64,000 bases of DNA from Pseudomonas sp. A-RE-19 (GTDB lineage: Bacteria; Pseudomonadota; Gammaproteobacteria; Pseudomonadales; Pseudomonadaceae), in the NCBI RefSeq assembly GCF_019956555.1, contig NZ_JAHBDQ010000009.1, forward strand, positions 62,001 through 126,000, written 5' to 3'. Below, piece by piece: positions 47,890 to 62,100 of this stretch. Each line of letters begins with the position of its first letter. Position 1 is the first letter of the stretch. The notes beneath the pieces were generated by a model. That model was not told the origin of the DNA, searched no databases, and saw nothing but the letters and a program-made list of their open reading frames with translations. The translations under genes were made by a program, and so were the position numbers.

Positions 47890-47955
47890 CATCGCGAGCA
47901 GGCTCGCTCCCACAGTTGACCTCATTCCAATGAGGGAGCGAGCCTGCTCGCGATG
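47890..47955. repeat. REP doublet (CATCGCG outside, right arm variant)
   Basis: Arms 47890-47913 and 47932-47955; the right arm has GAGGGAGCG in place of GTGGGAGCG. It follows cobM directly. Confidence 0.88.
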
Positions 47956-47973
47956 GGGCAATGAATTTCACCC

Positions 47974-48009
47974 ATAAAAAAACGGTGCTCACGGGCACCG
48001 TTTTTTATG
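47974..48009. terminator. Bidirectional terminator between cobM and nfuA
   Basis: AAAAAACGGTGC (47977-47988) pairs with GCACCGTTTTTT (47995-48006) around TCACGG. T runs occur on both strands and the flanking genes converge. Confidence 0.88.
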
Positions 48010-48023
48010 TCGCAGCGAACACC

Positions 48024-48665
<642 letters not shown>

Positions 48666-48701
48666 CTAGTATTTTTGTCAGGAAAGATACGCTGATCCCT
48701 T

Positions 48702-48789
48702 GTGGGAGCGAGCCTGCTCGCGATGACCATTTCACGGTCAACCTATCAGGTGACTGTCAGGCCCTCATCGCGAGCAGGCTCGCTCCCAC
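48702..48789. repeat. REP doublet (GTGGG outside)
   Basis: Arms 48702-48725 and 48766-48789, about 40-base spacer; between nfuA and cti. Confidence 0.9.
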
Positions 48790-48806
48790 ATTGAATTGCA
48801 GACATT

Positions 48807-51092
48807 TCAGAGGTTTTCGTAGCGGTTCATATCCAGCACGCCCTCTTCCACCGGATCGGTATCGTGGATGTAACGGCTCAGATCATGGAAATACTGCCAG
48901 AACTGCGGATGGCTGCGGCGAATGCCCCAGCGCTCGACGACTTTCTCGAAGCTGGCGGCGTCCCTGGCATTTTCCATCGCGTCGACAAATGCCGGCACTT
49001 GCCCGGCCGGGATGTTGAACATGAAGTTGGGATAGCTGCTGAGCACGCCCGGATAAATCGTCAACGTATCGAGCCCCGGCTGATAGCGCAGCGATTCACC
49101 GAGCAGGAACGCCACGTTGCTGTGGGCCCGGTTGCGCAGCAGGCTGTAGACCTCGCGTTTGCCGCTTTGAGTCTCGATGCGCAACATCGTGGCTTCCGGC
49201 AATTGATCAATGACTTTCAAACCGGCGGCCGGGCGCGAAGTCAGGCGGCTCAAGGCCTGCTCGGCATTCTGTAAGGCCGGATCGATGTTCGGACGCGAGC
49301 AGTAAGCACCGTCACAGCGGTTGATTGGGTCAGGTCTGGCGTTGAGCTCGCCGTATCGGGCCAGCAACTGCAGGACGAAATCGCGCTTCGGATCCTTTTC
49401 GTCCAGCGTCAGCGCCGTTGGTTTGTCATTGTCGATGTCCTCGTAATCCAGCCACATCTTGAATTTGCCGCTGTTCTGATACCAATCGTCGAGATAGCCA
49501 TCGCGGGAATCGGCCGGCATCAGACGCAAGAAGTTCTGCTCGGCACCGTTGCGGATCAGATCGAAGTACAACCGGGTCTGGGCCTGATGGGACACGTTGC
49601 CGAACACATCGAAGTTAACCGCCAACTGGTAATACGTGCGTTCGAGCAGCGGATAATCGAACAGCCAAATGGTTTGCGGGACATCGCCGATCAGGCCTTT
49701 GTCCACCGAGGCGCTGTCGAAATGCCGGAAAATGCTCAGCAACGCGTTGTCATTGCAGGCCCACAGGGTCGACCAGCTCGGGGGCGGCAGATCGGCGTAG
49801 CTGTCCCGGCGCAAGGCTTCATATTCGTTGCGTTTATTACGGTAGTCGCGCCACAGGCTCAGAATACTGCCGACGTCATCGTTCTGCCCCGGCATCGCCA
49901 GCAACGGCGTGGCCTGGCCGCGATAATTCGGGTCGGTGATGTAAAGGTCGTGTTCCGGGGCCTGGAACAGTGCCCAGAAGTTGTCACGGATCACGTCGGT
50001 GGCGATCTGGCCACGGCAGACCGGACCACGAATAAAGGTGCGCACGAAGTATTCGGCGTTATCGAGCATGAACTGGTAACGCGCCTGGGCCGGGATTGCC
50101 TCAAAGGTCGTGAACGGATTGGCCCGTCGCTCCGGCCCATAACCCGGTAATGCGCTGACCTGCCAGTTGCCGCTGTAAAACAGGCTTTTGATCCGCGCCA
50201 TCTTCGCCGCGCTCAGCGGATAGGTGATGTGGGTCTTGTGCACGATCACGCCCTGCACCGGCCACAAACGGTAATAGACCTGAGTGCCCGGATCGTCATT
50301 CGGTCGGCGGGTGTTGATCAAGTCAATGGGCTGACCCGTCGGCGTGCGCGAACGCACCCACTGGAAGAAATGCCCTGGCTCGCCGTCCTTGAAATAGACA
50401 TGCGCCAGGAACCAATGCTCAAACAACCAGCGCCCCACCAGACTCTCCCGGGCGCCCGGCGCGTTGAGCAAGCGTTCCCACTGCACCACCTGCAAGGCTT
50501 CCTTGGCGCTGGGCACCAGGCCCTGCTCATCGATCGGCGCGCCAGAAGCCAGCCAGCGTTGCAACGTCTGGTACTGCTGATCGGTCAGGCCGGTGACTGC
50601 CAGCGGCATGCCCTCTTTCGGGTGAGTACTGGCATAGCCGTCGAACTCCGTCGGCATGGCGCACATGTTTTCCCGGTTCAGACCCAGGACGATCTCTTCC
50701 GGTAATTTGGCGTTGGGTTGCAACGGGGTTTTGTGGCCCAGTTCGAGCATCCGCGCCATCAGCGCCGCTTGGCTGCCTTGGGCGTCAAGCACCGAATAAA
50801 AGCCCTTTTGCTGCCAGGCACGTTTGCCAAAGGCGTCATAAAACAGCCGGGTTGGCACTGCGGCCTGGCGGCGCTCGCCGTCATAGACAAGCGCCTTCGT
50901 CCCACCTCGGGACGCCCCTTCGCCACTGCCCAGATTGAGCTGACAGGCGGAGTCATAGCAGGCATGGCAAGCCACGCACTTTTCAGTGAAGATCGGTTGG
51001 ATGTCGCGGGTGTAGGAAATGTCCGAACCTTGCGCAGCGGCGCCCCCGCTTAAAAACAGCATCAATAGGCTGGTGACGACGCGATACGACAT
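48807..51092 (-). CDS. cti: Fatty acid cis/trans isomerase
   Basis: 761 residues from MSYRVVTSLLMLFLSGG, with AGGACCAGGG upstream; a start six codons earlier is possible. The signal peptide ends near AAA-QG. A cytochrome c-type heme site C-V-A-C-H follows at once (TEKCVACHACYDSACQLNLG), and the rest has the Cti blocks PTRLFYDAFGKRAWQQKGFY, LVGRWLFEHWFLAHVYF, FNIPAGQVPAFV. Periplasmic Cti turns cis-unsaturated membrane lipids to trans without lipid turnover, a fast response of Pseudomonas to solvents and heat. Divergent from metH. Confidence 0.93.
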   Translation of the reverse strand: MSYRVVTSLLMLFLSGGAAAQGSDISYTRDIQPIFTEKCVACHACYDSACQLNLGSGEGASRGGTKALVYDGERRQAAVPTRLFYDAFGKRAWQQKGFYSVLDAQGSQAALMARMLELGHKTPLQPNAKLPEEIVLGLNRENMCAMPTEFDGYASTHPKEGMPLAVTGLTDQQYQTLQRWLASGAPIDEQGLVPSAKEALQVVQWERLLNAPGARESLVGRWLFEHWFLAHVYFKDGEPGHFFQWVRSRTPTGQPIDLINTRRPNDDPGTQVYYRLWPVQGVIVHKTHITYPLSAAKMARIKSLFYSGNWQVSALPGYGPERRANPFTTFEAIPAQARYQFMLDNAEYFVRTFIRGPVCRGQIATDVIRDNFWALFQAPEHDLYITDPNYRGQATPLLAMPGQNDDVGSILSLWRDYRNKRNEYEALRRDSYADLPPPSWSTLWACNDNALLSIFRHFDSASVDKGLIGDVPQTIWLFDYPLLERTYYQLAVNFDVFGNVSHQAQTRLYFDLIRNGAEQNFLRLMPADSRDGYLDDWYQNSGKFKMWLDYEDIDNDKPTALTLDEKDPKRDFVLQLLARYGELNARPDPINRCDGAYCSRPNIDPALQNAEQALSRLTSRPAAGLKVIDQLPEATMLRIETQSGKREVYSLLRNRAHSNVAFLLGESLRYQPGLDTLTIYPGVLSSYPNFMFNIPAGQVPAFVDAMENARDAASFEKVVERWGIRRSHPQFWQYFHDLSRYIHDTDPVEEGVLDMNRYENL

Positions 51093-51247
51093 ATCCCTGG
51101 TCCTGATCATTAGAAAACGCCGTGATTCTACCGGGCTGGGCTGCGCACCAACATGAACGATATTCATGCAAAACCCGCACATGCTCCAAAAGCGCACAGG
51201 TTTGCTATTATCCCGGCCCTTCGTCATGGCCTTACCGAGTAGTCCAA

Positions 51248-54958
<3,711 letters not shown>

Positions 54959-54999
54959 GCGGTCTCTTGGCCACAGTCTGTGGCCAACAGAGATCCTCT

Positions 55000-55087
55000 G
55001 TGGGAGCGAGCCTGCTCGCGATGAGTACCGTCCAGTTAACATTGATGTCGACTGTCAGTACGCTATCGCGAGCAGGCTCGCTCCCAC
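55000..55087. repeat. REP doublet (GTGGG outside)
   Basis: Arms 55000-55023 and 55065-55087; spacer with AACATTGATGTCGACTGTCA, similar in form to the spacers at 24272 and 39832. Between metH and the DUF2970 gene. Confidence 0.9.
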
Positions 55088-55151
55088 ATTTGATTTGTGC
55101 ATGCCGTGGATTGTCTATGCTTAGCTCTTACACATAAGTGATGGGGGATTT

Positions 55152-55373
55152 ATGGACGATCCAGTCGACAACAACAAGCCGCCTACCTTCTGGCAGATGC
55201 TGCACAGCGTCATGGCGGCGGCGTTCGGGGTGCAGAGCGGGAAGAACCGGGCCCGGGACTTCACGCATGGCAAGCCCAGTCATTTCGTGATTCTGGGGAT
55301 TCTGTTCACGGCAGTGTTCGCGTTGACGCTGTTTGGCATCGTGAAACTGGTGCTGCACCTGGCGGGGGTCTGA
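55152..55373 (+). CDS. DUF2970 small membrane protein
   Basis: 73 residues. Starts MDDPVDNNKPPTFWQMLHSV-MAAAFGVQSGKNRARDF, the DUF2970 pattern (W-x2-S-V-x-A-A-x-G-V-Q-S), then one membrane helix (FVILGILFTAVFALTLFGIV). Function unknown; inner membrane. Convergent with the periplasmic binding protein gene, 19 bases apart. Confidence 0.85.
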   Translation: MDDPVDNNKPPTFWQMLHSVMAAAFGVQSGKNRARDFTHGKPSHFVILGILFTAVFALTLFGIVKLVLHLAGV

Positions 55374-55392
55374 GCCTGCGTCTTTGGGCCAA

Positions 55393-56478
55393 TCAGTGCA
55401 TCAAGGCCTGCAAGCTGAACGGGTAGCGATACGACGTCGGCCGCCCCTTGGCCGAGAGTTTCTGGAAATCCACGCCATAATCCTGCGTAGCACTCAACGC
55501 CAGCAACCGCTTGGCTTGCGCCCGATCGATCAGTTGCAACAACGGAATCTGCCGGTCGCGCCCGCCGTACTGGCTGATGTCCACACCCTGATCGTAGTCA
55601 TGCAGTTGCACCAGGGCCCAACCACCCAGCGTGAAGTGCCCGCCCAACAGCACACTCAAACGCCCATCCAACAGCGCCTGTAACGCGGTCGGTGAATTGT
55701 TGATAGCGCTGAACAGTACGTCCTTGCCGGGTTGGCCGCCCGTTTCGGCGTAGGCCTGCATGGCGCCAAAGGCCATTTCATCGTTGGCCGACCAGACCAG
55801 CGACGTTTGCGGATAGCGCTTGAACAATAACCTGGCCTGTTCATAGGCGCGCTCGCGGGTCCAGCCGCCATAGACCAACTGGCGCAACCGCACTTCAGGG
55901 TGTTCGGCCAATGCCCGCATCATGCCCTTCTCACGCTGTTGCGCGGCTGGCGTGATCTTCAGGCCGGAAAAGGCCACGAGATCAATGACCTGACCGGGCG
56001 CGACCGGGCGATGCAGGCGAATCAGCTCCTTGAGCATCAAGTAGCCGCCCTCCTCATTGTTGGGCACCAGGCTGCCCAACCAGTCGGGATACTTGTCTGG
56101 CTGGGCGCCGAGCAGACGCATCTGGTCGGCGGTCAGCCCGTTGTTGACCAAAAACAGCTTCACGCCGCTGCCTTGAGCCAGGCGCAGGATTTCGGGCGCG
56201 ACGTACAGTTCGTTGACGAACACCAGATAGTCCGGCCGATTCGGCCCTTGCAGGGCTTCGCGGGCCTGCTTGAGTGTGGTTTCAGCGTTTCGCTCGGAAT
56301 ACTGGATGCGTAAATCCATGCTCAGGTCCTTGGCTGCGGCCTGCATGAACTGCGAGTAACTGACCCAGAACACCTCTTGGGTAGTCCCTGGGTTCAGGAA
56401 CAATACCGAAGCCGCCTGGGCACACGGTCCCAGGACCGTACCAAGCGCCAGCACTACGCCACAGAAGAACTTCAACAT
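55393..56478 (-). CDS. Periplasmic binding protein, sugar/AI-2 type (PBP1 fold)
   Basis: 361 residues with a signal peptide (LKFFCGVVLALGTVLGPCAQ, cut near QAA). Type 1 periplasmic-binding fold: ASVLFLNPGTTQEVFWVSYS, YLVFVNELYVAPEILRLAQG, LVWSANDEMAFGAMQAYAET, DVLFSAINNSPTALQALLDG. No ABC permease or ATPase is adjacent, so it more probably presents a ligand to a sensor than to an importer; this is inference. Ligand unknown. Confidence 0.8.
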   Translation of the reverse strand: MLKFFCGVVLALGTVLGPCAQAASVLFLNPGTTQEVFWVSYSQFMQAAAKDLSMDLRIQYSERNAETTLKQAREALQGPNRPDYLVFVNELYVAPEILRLAQGSGVKLFLVNNGLTADQMRLLGAQPDKYPDWLGSLVPNNEEGGYLMLKELIRLHRPVAPGQVIDLVAFSGLKITPAAQQREKGMMRALAEHPEVRLRQLVYGGWTRERAYEQARLLFKRYPQTSLVWSANDEMAFGAMQAYAETGGQPGKDVLFSAINNSPTALQALLDGRLSVLLGGHFTLGGWALVQLHDYDQGVDISQYGGRDRQIPLLQLIDRAQAKRLLALSATQDYGVDFQKLSAKGRPTSYRYPFSLQALMH

Positions 56479-56593
56479 AAATCGTCCGAGCCCCCGAAAA
56501 TCCGCTGCGCATTATAGCCAGCGAAGTCCCTTGAAACGGCGCTTATTCGGCTGTTGTCCGACGATCGTCGGCGCCGGGCCCGGACGGGGTCGT

Positions 56594-56707
56594 TTATTGA
56601 TGGCTGACCCAGAACACCGCGGTGCTCACGACCAGGATGATCAGGAACAAAATCGCCCAGGCGTCGACCGTGCTATCGCTTTTCCTTGCTTTGGTTGGGT
56701 TGCTCAT
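56594..56707 (-). CDS. 37-residue single-helix membrane protein
   Basis: ATG at 56707-56705 with AGAGGCG 6 bases upstream. The product starts MSNPTKARKSDSTVDAW, has one hydrophobic helix (AILFLIILVVSTAVFWV) and ends SHQ. Positive residues lie at the N-terminus, so an N-in topology is expected. It is divergent from cysI, whose leader region (56708-57001) holds no other gene and no promoter I can place with confidence. The good ribosome site and neat topology argue for a real gene; I do not recognise a family. Confidence 0.65.
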   Translation of the reverse strand: MSNPTKARKSDSTVDAWAILFLIILVVSTAVFWVSHQ

Positions 56708-57001
56708 TGCATCGCCTCTTGTCGGTTTTATCGGTGATTGCATAAAGACTCGAGCACAGTTAAGACGATGATTGCCCGCACCACAAATGTGGGTTTTACC
56801 TCCATGAACTTCATTAGTCGTTTTGGTTCTTTACATATACTCAAACATCACTTTTGCGCATAACTGCAAACTGGTATCTTGCGTCCGCTCCGTTGGGAGT
56901 GCGCGGCCGTGCGCGCAGAATTGCCGAGGCAGTATCGGAGACTTCAGCAAGCGAAAAACGCAACTGGATCCGACCGGCCCAAGCCTGAGAACAGGACTTA
57001 T

Positions 57002-58660
57002 ATGTACGTATACGACGAGTACGATCAGCGGATCATCGAGGACCGCGTCAAGCAGTTCCGTGATCAGACCCGACGCTATCTGGCAGGCGAGCTGAGCGAA
57101 GAAGAATTCCGCCCCCTGCGCCTGCAAAATGGCCTTTACATCCAGCGCTTTGCCCCGATGCTGCGGGTAGCGGTGCCTTATGGCCAACTCACTTCGCGCC
57201 AGACGCGAATGATCGCCAAGATTGCCCGCGACTATGACAAGGGCTATGCCCACATCAGTACCCGGCAGAACGTGCAGTTCAACTGGCCGGCCCTGGAAGA
57301 CATTCCGGACATCCTGGCCGAACTGGCGACCGTGCAGATGCACGCGATCCAGACCAGCGGCAACTGCCTGCGCAACGTCACCACCGACCAGTTCGCCGGT
57401 GTCGCAGCCGATGAGCTGATCGACCCGCGCCCATGGTGCGAAATTGTCCGTCAGTGGACCACGTTCCACCCGGAATTCGCCTACCTGCCTCGTAAATTCA
57501 AAATTGCCATCAACGGTTCGACGTCTGACCGTGCGGCCATTGAAGTCCATGACATCGGCCTTGAGCCGGTGCACAACGCTGCTGGCGAACTGGGTTTCCG
57601 TGTGCTGGTTGGCGGCGGCCTGGGCCGTACTCCGGTGGTGGGCGCGTTCATCAACGAGTTCCTGCCGTGGCAGGACCTGTTGAGCTACCTCGATGCCATC
57701 CTGCGGGTCTACAACCGCTACGGCCGTCGCGACAATAAATACAAGGCGCGGATCAAGATCCTCGTCAAGGCCCTGACGCCTGAAGTGTTCGCGCAAAAAG
57801 TCGATGCGGAAATGGAACACCTTCGCGGTGGCCAGACCACATTGACCGAGGCCGAAGTGCATCGCGTGGCCAAACACTTCGTCGACCCGGACTATAAGGC
57901 TCTGGACAACCAGACGGCCGAACTGGCCGAGCTCGACAAGCAGCACCCAGGCTTCGCCCGCTGGCGCACCCGCAACACCCTGGCCCACAAGAAGCCGGGT
58001 TATGTGGCTGTAACCCTGTCCCTGAAGCCGACTGGCGTTGCGCCGGGCGACATCACCGACAAGCAGCTCGATGCCGTGGCCGATCTGGCCGATCGTTACA
58101 GCTTCGGTCAACTGCGCACCTCTCACGAGCAGAACATCATTCTGGCCGACGTTGAGCAGACCCAACTGTTCGCGATGTGGGGCGAGTTGCGTGAGCAAGG
58201 TTTCGCCACGCCGAACATCGGCTTGCTGACCGACATCATCTGCTGCCCGGGCGGTGACTTCTGCTCCCTGGCCAACGCCAAATCGATCCCGATCGCCGAA
58301 TCGATCCAGCGCCGTTTCGACGACCTGGACTACCTGTTCGACATCGGCGAGCTGGACCTGAACATCTCCGGTTGCATGAACGCCTGTGGTCACCACCACG
58401 TTGGCCACATCGGCATTCTCGGGGTGGACAAGAAAGGCGAAGAATTCTACCAGGTGTCCCTGGGTGGCAGCGCCAGTCGCGATGCGAGCCTGGGCAAGAT
58501 CCTCGGCCCGTCTTTCGCCCAGGAAGCCATGCCTGACGTGATCGAGAAGCTGATCGACGTGTACATCGAACAACGTACCGAAGACGAGCGCTTCATCGAC
58601 ACCTATCAGCGTATCGGCATCGACCTCTTCAAGGAGCGCGTCTATGCAGCGAATAATTAA
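57002..58660 (+). CDS. cysI: Nitrite/sulfite reductase hemoprotein, CysI type
   Basis: 552 residues from MYVYDEYDQRIIEDR. Two ferredoxin-like/NIRSIR repeats: QNGLYIQRFAPMLRVAVPYG, ISTRQNVQFNWPALED, GNCLRNVTTDQFAG; the 4Fe-4S/siroheme ligands are C-C-P-G-G-D-F-C (DIICCPGGDFCSLANAKS) and C-x3-C in SGCMNACGHHHVGHIG. It reduces sulfite to sulfide in assimilation. The next gene (DUF934) overlaps it by 17 bases, the common pairing in Pseudomonas and other proteobacteria. Confidence 0.94.
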   Translation: MYVYDEYDQRIIEDRVKQFRDQTRRYLAGELSEEEFRPLRLQNGLYIQRFAPMLRVAVPYGQLTSRQTRMIAKIARDYDKGYAHISTRQNVQFNWPALEDIPDILAELATVQMHAIQTSGNCLRNVTTDQFAGVAADELIDPRPWCEIVRQWTTFHPEFAYLPRKFKIAINGSTSDRAAIEVHDIGLEPVHNAAGELGFRVLVGGGLGRTPVVGAFINEFLPWQDLLSYLDAILRVYNRYGRRDNKYKARIKILVKALTPEVFAQKVDAEMEHLRGGQTTLTEAEVHRVAKHFVDPDYKALDNQTAELAELDKQHPGFARWRTRNTLAHKKPGYVAVTLSLKPTGVAPGDITDKQLDAVADLADRYSFGQLRTSHEQNIILADVEQTQLFAMWGELREQGFATPNIGLLTDIICCPGGDFCSLANAKSIPIAESIQRRFDDLDYLFDIGELDLNISGCMNACGHHHVGHIGILGVDKKGEEFYQVSLGGSASRDASLGKILGPSFAQEAMPDVIEKLIDVYIEQRTEDERFIDTYQRIGIDLFKERVYAANN

Positions 58661-59138
58661 GAACAACGAAGTCGTCGACGAAACCTGGCACCTGCTGCCC
58701 AAGGACTTCAACATCGACGAGATCAGCAACTGCGACGACCTTATCGTCCCGCTGCAACTGTGGCGCGAGCACAGTCGTATGCTCAAGGCCCGCGATGGCG
58801 GCCTGGGCGTGTGGCTGGATGCCGACGAAGAAGCCGAAGAAATCGGTGAAGACGTTGCACAGTTCCAGGTCATCGCCTTGAACTTCCCGGCCTTCACCGA
58901 TGGGCGTAACTATTCCAACGCCCGGCTGCTGCGTGACCGTTATGGCTTCAAAGGCGAACTGCGGGCGATCGGCGATGTGCTGCGCGACCAGCTGTTCTAC
59001 CTGCATCGCTGCGGTTTCGACGCCTTTGCATTGCGGGCCGATAAAGACCCGTATGAAGCCCTGAAAAGTCTCCAGGACTTCTCGGTGACCTATCAGGCCG
59101 CCACCGACGAACCGCTGCCGCTGTTCCGTCGCCGTTGA
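58644..59138 (+). CDS. DUF934 protein, sulfite reductase partner
   Basis: 164 residues. DUF934: VPLQLWREHSRMLKARDGGL, GVWLDADEEAEEIGEDV, FPAFTDGRNYSNARLLRDRY, GFKGELRAIGDVLRDQLFYL. It is always next to cysI-type genes and is probably needed for electron supply or assembly of the reductase; the biochemical role is unsettled. It overlaps the cysI end by 17 bases and is followed by a terminator. Confidence 0.9.
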   Translation: MQRIIKNNEVVDETWHLLPKDFNIDEISNCDDLIVPLQLWREHSRMLKARDGGLGVWLDADEEAEEIGEDVAQFQVIALNFPAFTDGRNYSNARLLRDRYGFKGELRAIGDVLRDQLFYLHRCGFDAFALRADKDPYEALKSLQDFSVTYQAATDEPLPLFRRR

Positions 59139-59142
59139 TGTC

Positions 59143-59184
59143 CAGGGCCTTGAACCCTTTCTGAGGGGTTCAAGGCCTTTCCCC
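59143..59184. terminator. Hairpin terminator between DUF934 and the LRR gene
   Basis: GGCCTTGAACCC (59146-59157) pairs perfectly with GGGTTCAAGGCC (59166-59177) around an 8-base loop, then TTTCCCC. Flanking genes converge. Confidence 0.7.
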
Positions 59185-59186
59185 TG

Positions 59187-62100
59187 CTACAAAGCTTGCT
59201 GTTGCGCCAGCGGAATCGGCCGCCCCATATTCACCCAGTCGCGGTAAAGCTGAACCCGATCCTCCAGAACCGTGAACAGCTTGAAGGGGTTTTCCGCGTC
59301 GGCAATTGTCGTTTCGACACATTGGCGCAACCAGCCCCACAACTCCTCCGAAGCATCCACTTCACGCAACAGTCGCCATACTCGCGCTTGCAGCAACCAG
59401 TAACCGACCTGGAAATCCGCCGTCAGGCTCAACCCGTCCATGACCCGCAAAAAGGCACCACCCGATGGTTTGGCTGCCAGCCGCTGCCAGATCTGCTGTC
59501 GAGCCGTGCGTATTAACTCATCATCCTCCTCCAGCCAGGGGCTCGCGCTTCCATAATCAACACCCGGCTGGCTCAGCCAAAGATTGATGCCGGTACGCTC
59601 GCGATGCTCCACCAGACGAATCAGCGTGTCCTCATCCGCCAACGGATTGCCCCAGAGCTTTATTCGATCCCGGGCAACAGCCTGGTTCAAGACCGCATAG
59701 GGAACCCGGCTGATTTGGTTGTCACGCAAGTCCAGTGATGTCAGATACGGTTGATCGGCGATGCCGAGCGGGCAACGGCTGATCCCGGTATTTTTCAGAT
59801 TAAGCACGCGCAATTCGTTCAACCCCAGCACAACAGGTGGTATGGCCAAAGGGTTTTCACTCAGGTCCAGCATTTGCAATCTGACCAGATTGCTCAGCTG
59901 TGAAGCGGTGTTCTCCTCGAACCGCAAAAAAGTGGATTTCAAGTCGAGTGTCGTGAGCTGGGTCATGTGCGGGATCGATGATGGCAACCCCCCCTGCTGT
60001 AATCCGTCGTCGAGGAACACACGCAAGTCGACCCGTTCCAGGCTCAGGGTGCGAAGATTGGGAAAACTTTCCAGGAAAACGTCCAGACTTTCCCGCTCCA
60101 GCACGTGCACACCTCGCATTGTCAACTCAGTCACTTCATCGAATCGCTCGCTCATGGCAGGCAATCGATGGAAGTCCTCGTAGTCCAGATTCAATCTGTA
60201 CCCGGTAAATATCCCGTCTGAATAAAGATGATTGGCGTGAGGTGGGCGTTTCTGCCAGATCGCAATCAGTTCTTCAGCCAGCTCGGACCGGGCTTGCCGC
60301 TCGTACTCCATCACGTGTTGCGCCTGCTCGATGTTGTGCGCGGCAATTTGCGCTGCATTCATCCCCGCAGCGGCCTCGTCTCCCCTCTCCAGGAAATCGA
60401 CGTCCATGTCATCAATGTCCAGCACCGTGCGGTCGACGAAGTCATTCAGATCCGTACGAAGTTGTTCAAGCCGGAGCGTCAATCCATCCAGATGTGCCTG
60501 GGCGCCATTGCCCACTGACTGCAGCAGCGCATCGGCCTGGGCATCGGTGAAGTCGGGATATATGTATTTCACCTGCAGCCGCATCATCTGGTTTGTCAGC
60601 GCGCTGCTTTGCGGTGTCATCGGATAACCGCCACCGCGCAATCCTTGTGCTTCGAACGGTAACCCCGAATCCATCCTGCCGAGGCCGAGCATAAGCTCCG
60701 AGTGCGGCAATGCTCGCTCACCGAGGCTGAGCCTTAACGCTTGGGCCTGATCCAGCAAAGGCAACGACAGCGCCGTGCGCTCCTCGGCAGACAACATACC
60801 GAGCAGCGCCGTAAACAGATCCGTGCCTTCGGTGGTCGGATCCACCGTAGCACCCTGATAAAAATTCCCGACCTTGATCAGCCGGCGACAGTCCGGCGCA
60901 TCGAACGGGCCGCAGCGATCCACTATCCGGCCAGTGATCGCCCCCTCAAGCACTTCGATTCGCAAGCCTTTTGGCCAACCGGGCAGACGCACGAGTGAAT
61001 GCAATGCCAGAACGTCAGATTCGGGGTTGACGATCGAGCGTAAGTACAGGCTTTCGTACGCTCGATTAAGTCGCACATGCTGTTGATATTGACGCGCCTT
61101 GCCGTCCAGGCGCCTGAAGGCTTGCAGTACTTCGCCAGCGTCGACCGGCTGCTCCATCTCGATGCCCGAGCGGTCGAGAAACTGTTCCACGACATTTTTC
61201 GGCAAGCCGGGATACTCCCGCTGGAATAACCGCACCCATTGCTGCTCGGAGTACTGGAGCGCCTGATAACGGCTGTTGAACAGCCCTGCCCGCTCTGCCG
61301 GATCGACAACCGCTTCAAGCTCCTGGTCGAGCTTGAAACGGCTGATGGTATCGGCCAGCAACGGCGTCGGCGGACGCCCGACTTGCATCCACCGCAACAT
61401 GTCGTCATCGACGGTACTGATCCGGGCGATTTGGCCCAGCACCTCGTCGCTGAACGAGGCGAACGGCGCACAGACGCCACGCATCAATTCCAGGCGTGTC
61501 GCCACCGTTGGCGCTGGCGGCGGAGTGAGGGATATGGACATGTCGGGGTGAGGCTCACTGCCAGGCTCATGTTCCGCTACCGTGGAGTCCTCCAACGTCC
61601 TGGCCAGCGTTTCGGCGGAGGCACTTTCACTTTTAAGTGCCGCTACCGCTCCGGCCAGCGGTAGCGCATTGAGCAAGCCGAACACGGTACGCGTCACGCC
61701 TTCGGAGCGTTTTTCCGGGGTTTCACCGTTGATTGCCTGGCTGAGGCCATAACCGGCATCAATGATTCCGGCCAGTACCAACAACCCTTCGCCTCCCGGG
61801 ACAAACAAGGCCAATGGACCGAACTGGTTGACCCACCGCACAAGCGGCTCGACCACCGCACTCAAATTGTCGCGATTGACCTGGGCATCGTCGCGGATGG
61901 TTTTGACGCTGGCCATGGCCGCCTGTTTCATGGTCAGCACCAACTGCGCAAATGGGTCGGTGGCAGCAGACGCCCACGCAACGTCGATATAGTCATGCGG
62001 GTCCCAATAGCCATCATCGTTGAAAAACCCGGCATTGTTTTTCAGCCGGTGCTTCTTCGGGTAGATCGCCATCCCTTCCAGTGCAGTCAGCACCCCCGCA

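Noticed and set aside
51100..51247. Cobalamin or SAM riboswitch in front of metH
   Set aside because: No B12 box or SAM core elements are visible in the short gap between cti and metH.
55393..56478. ABC sugar importer
   Set aside because: Only the binding protein is present; the neighbours are a DUF2970 gene and a tiny membrane protein, with no permease or ATPase.
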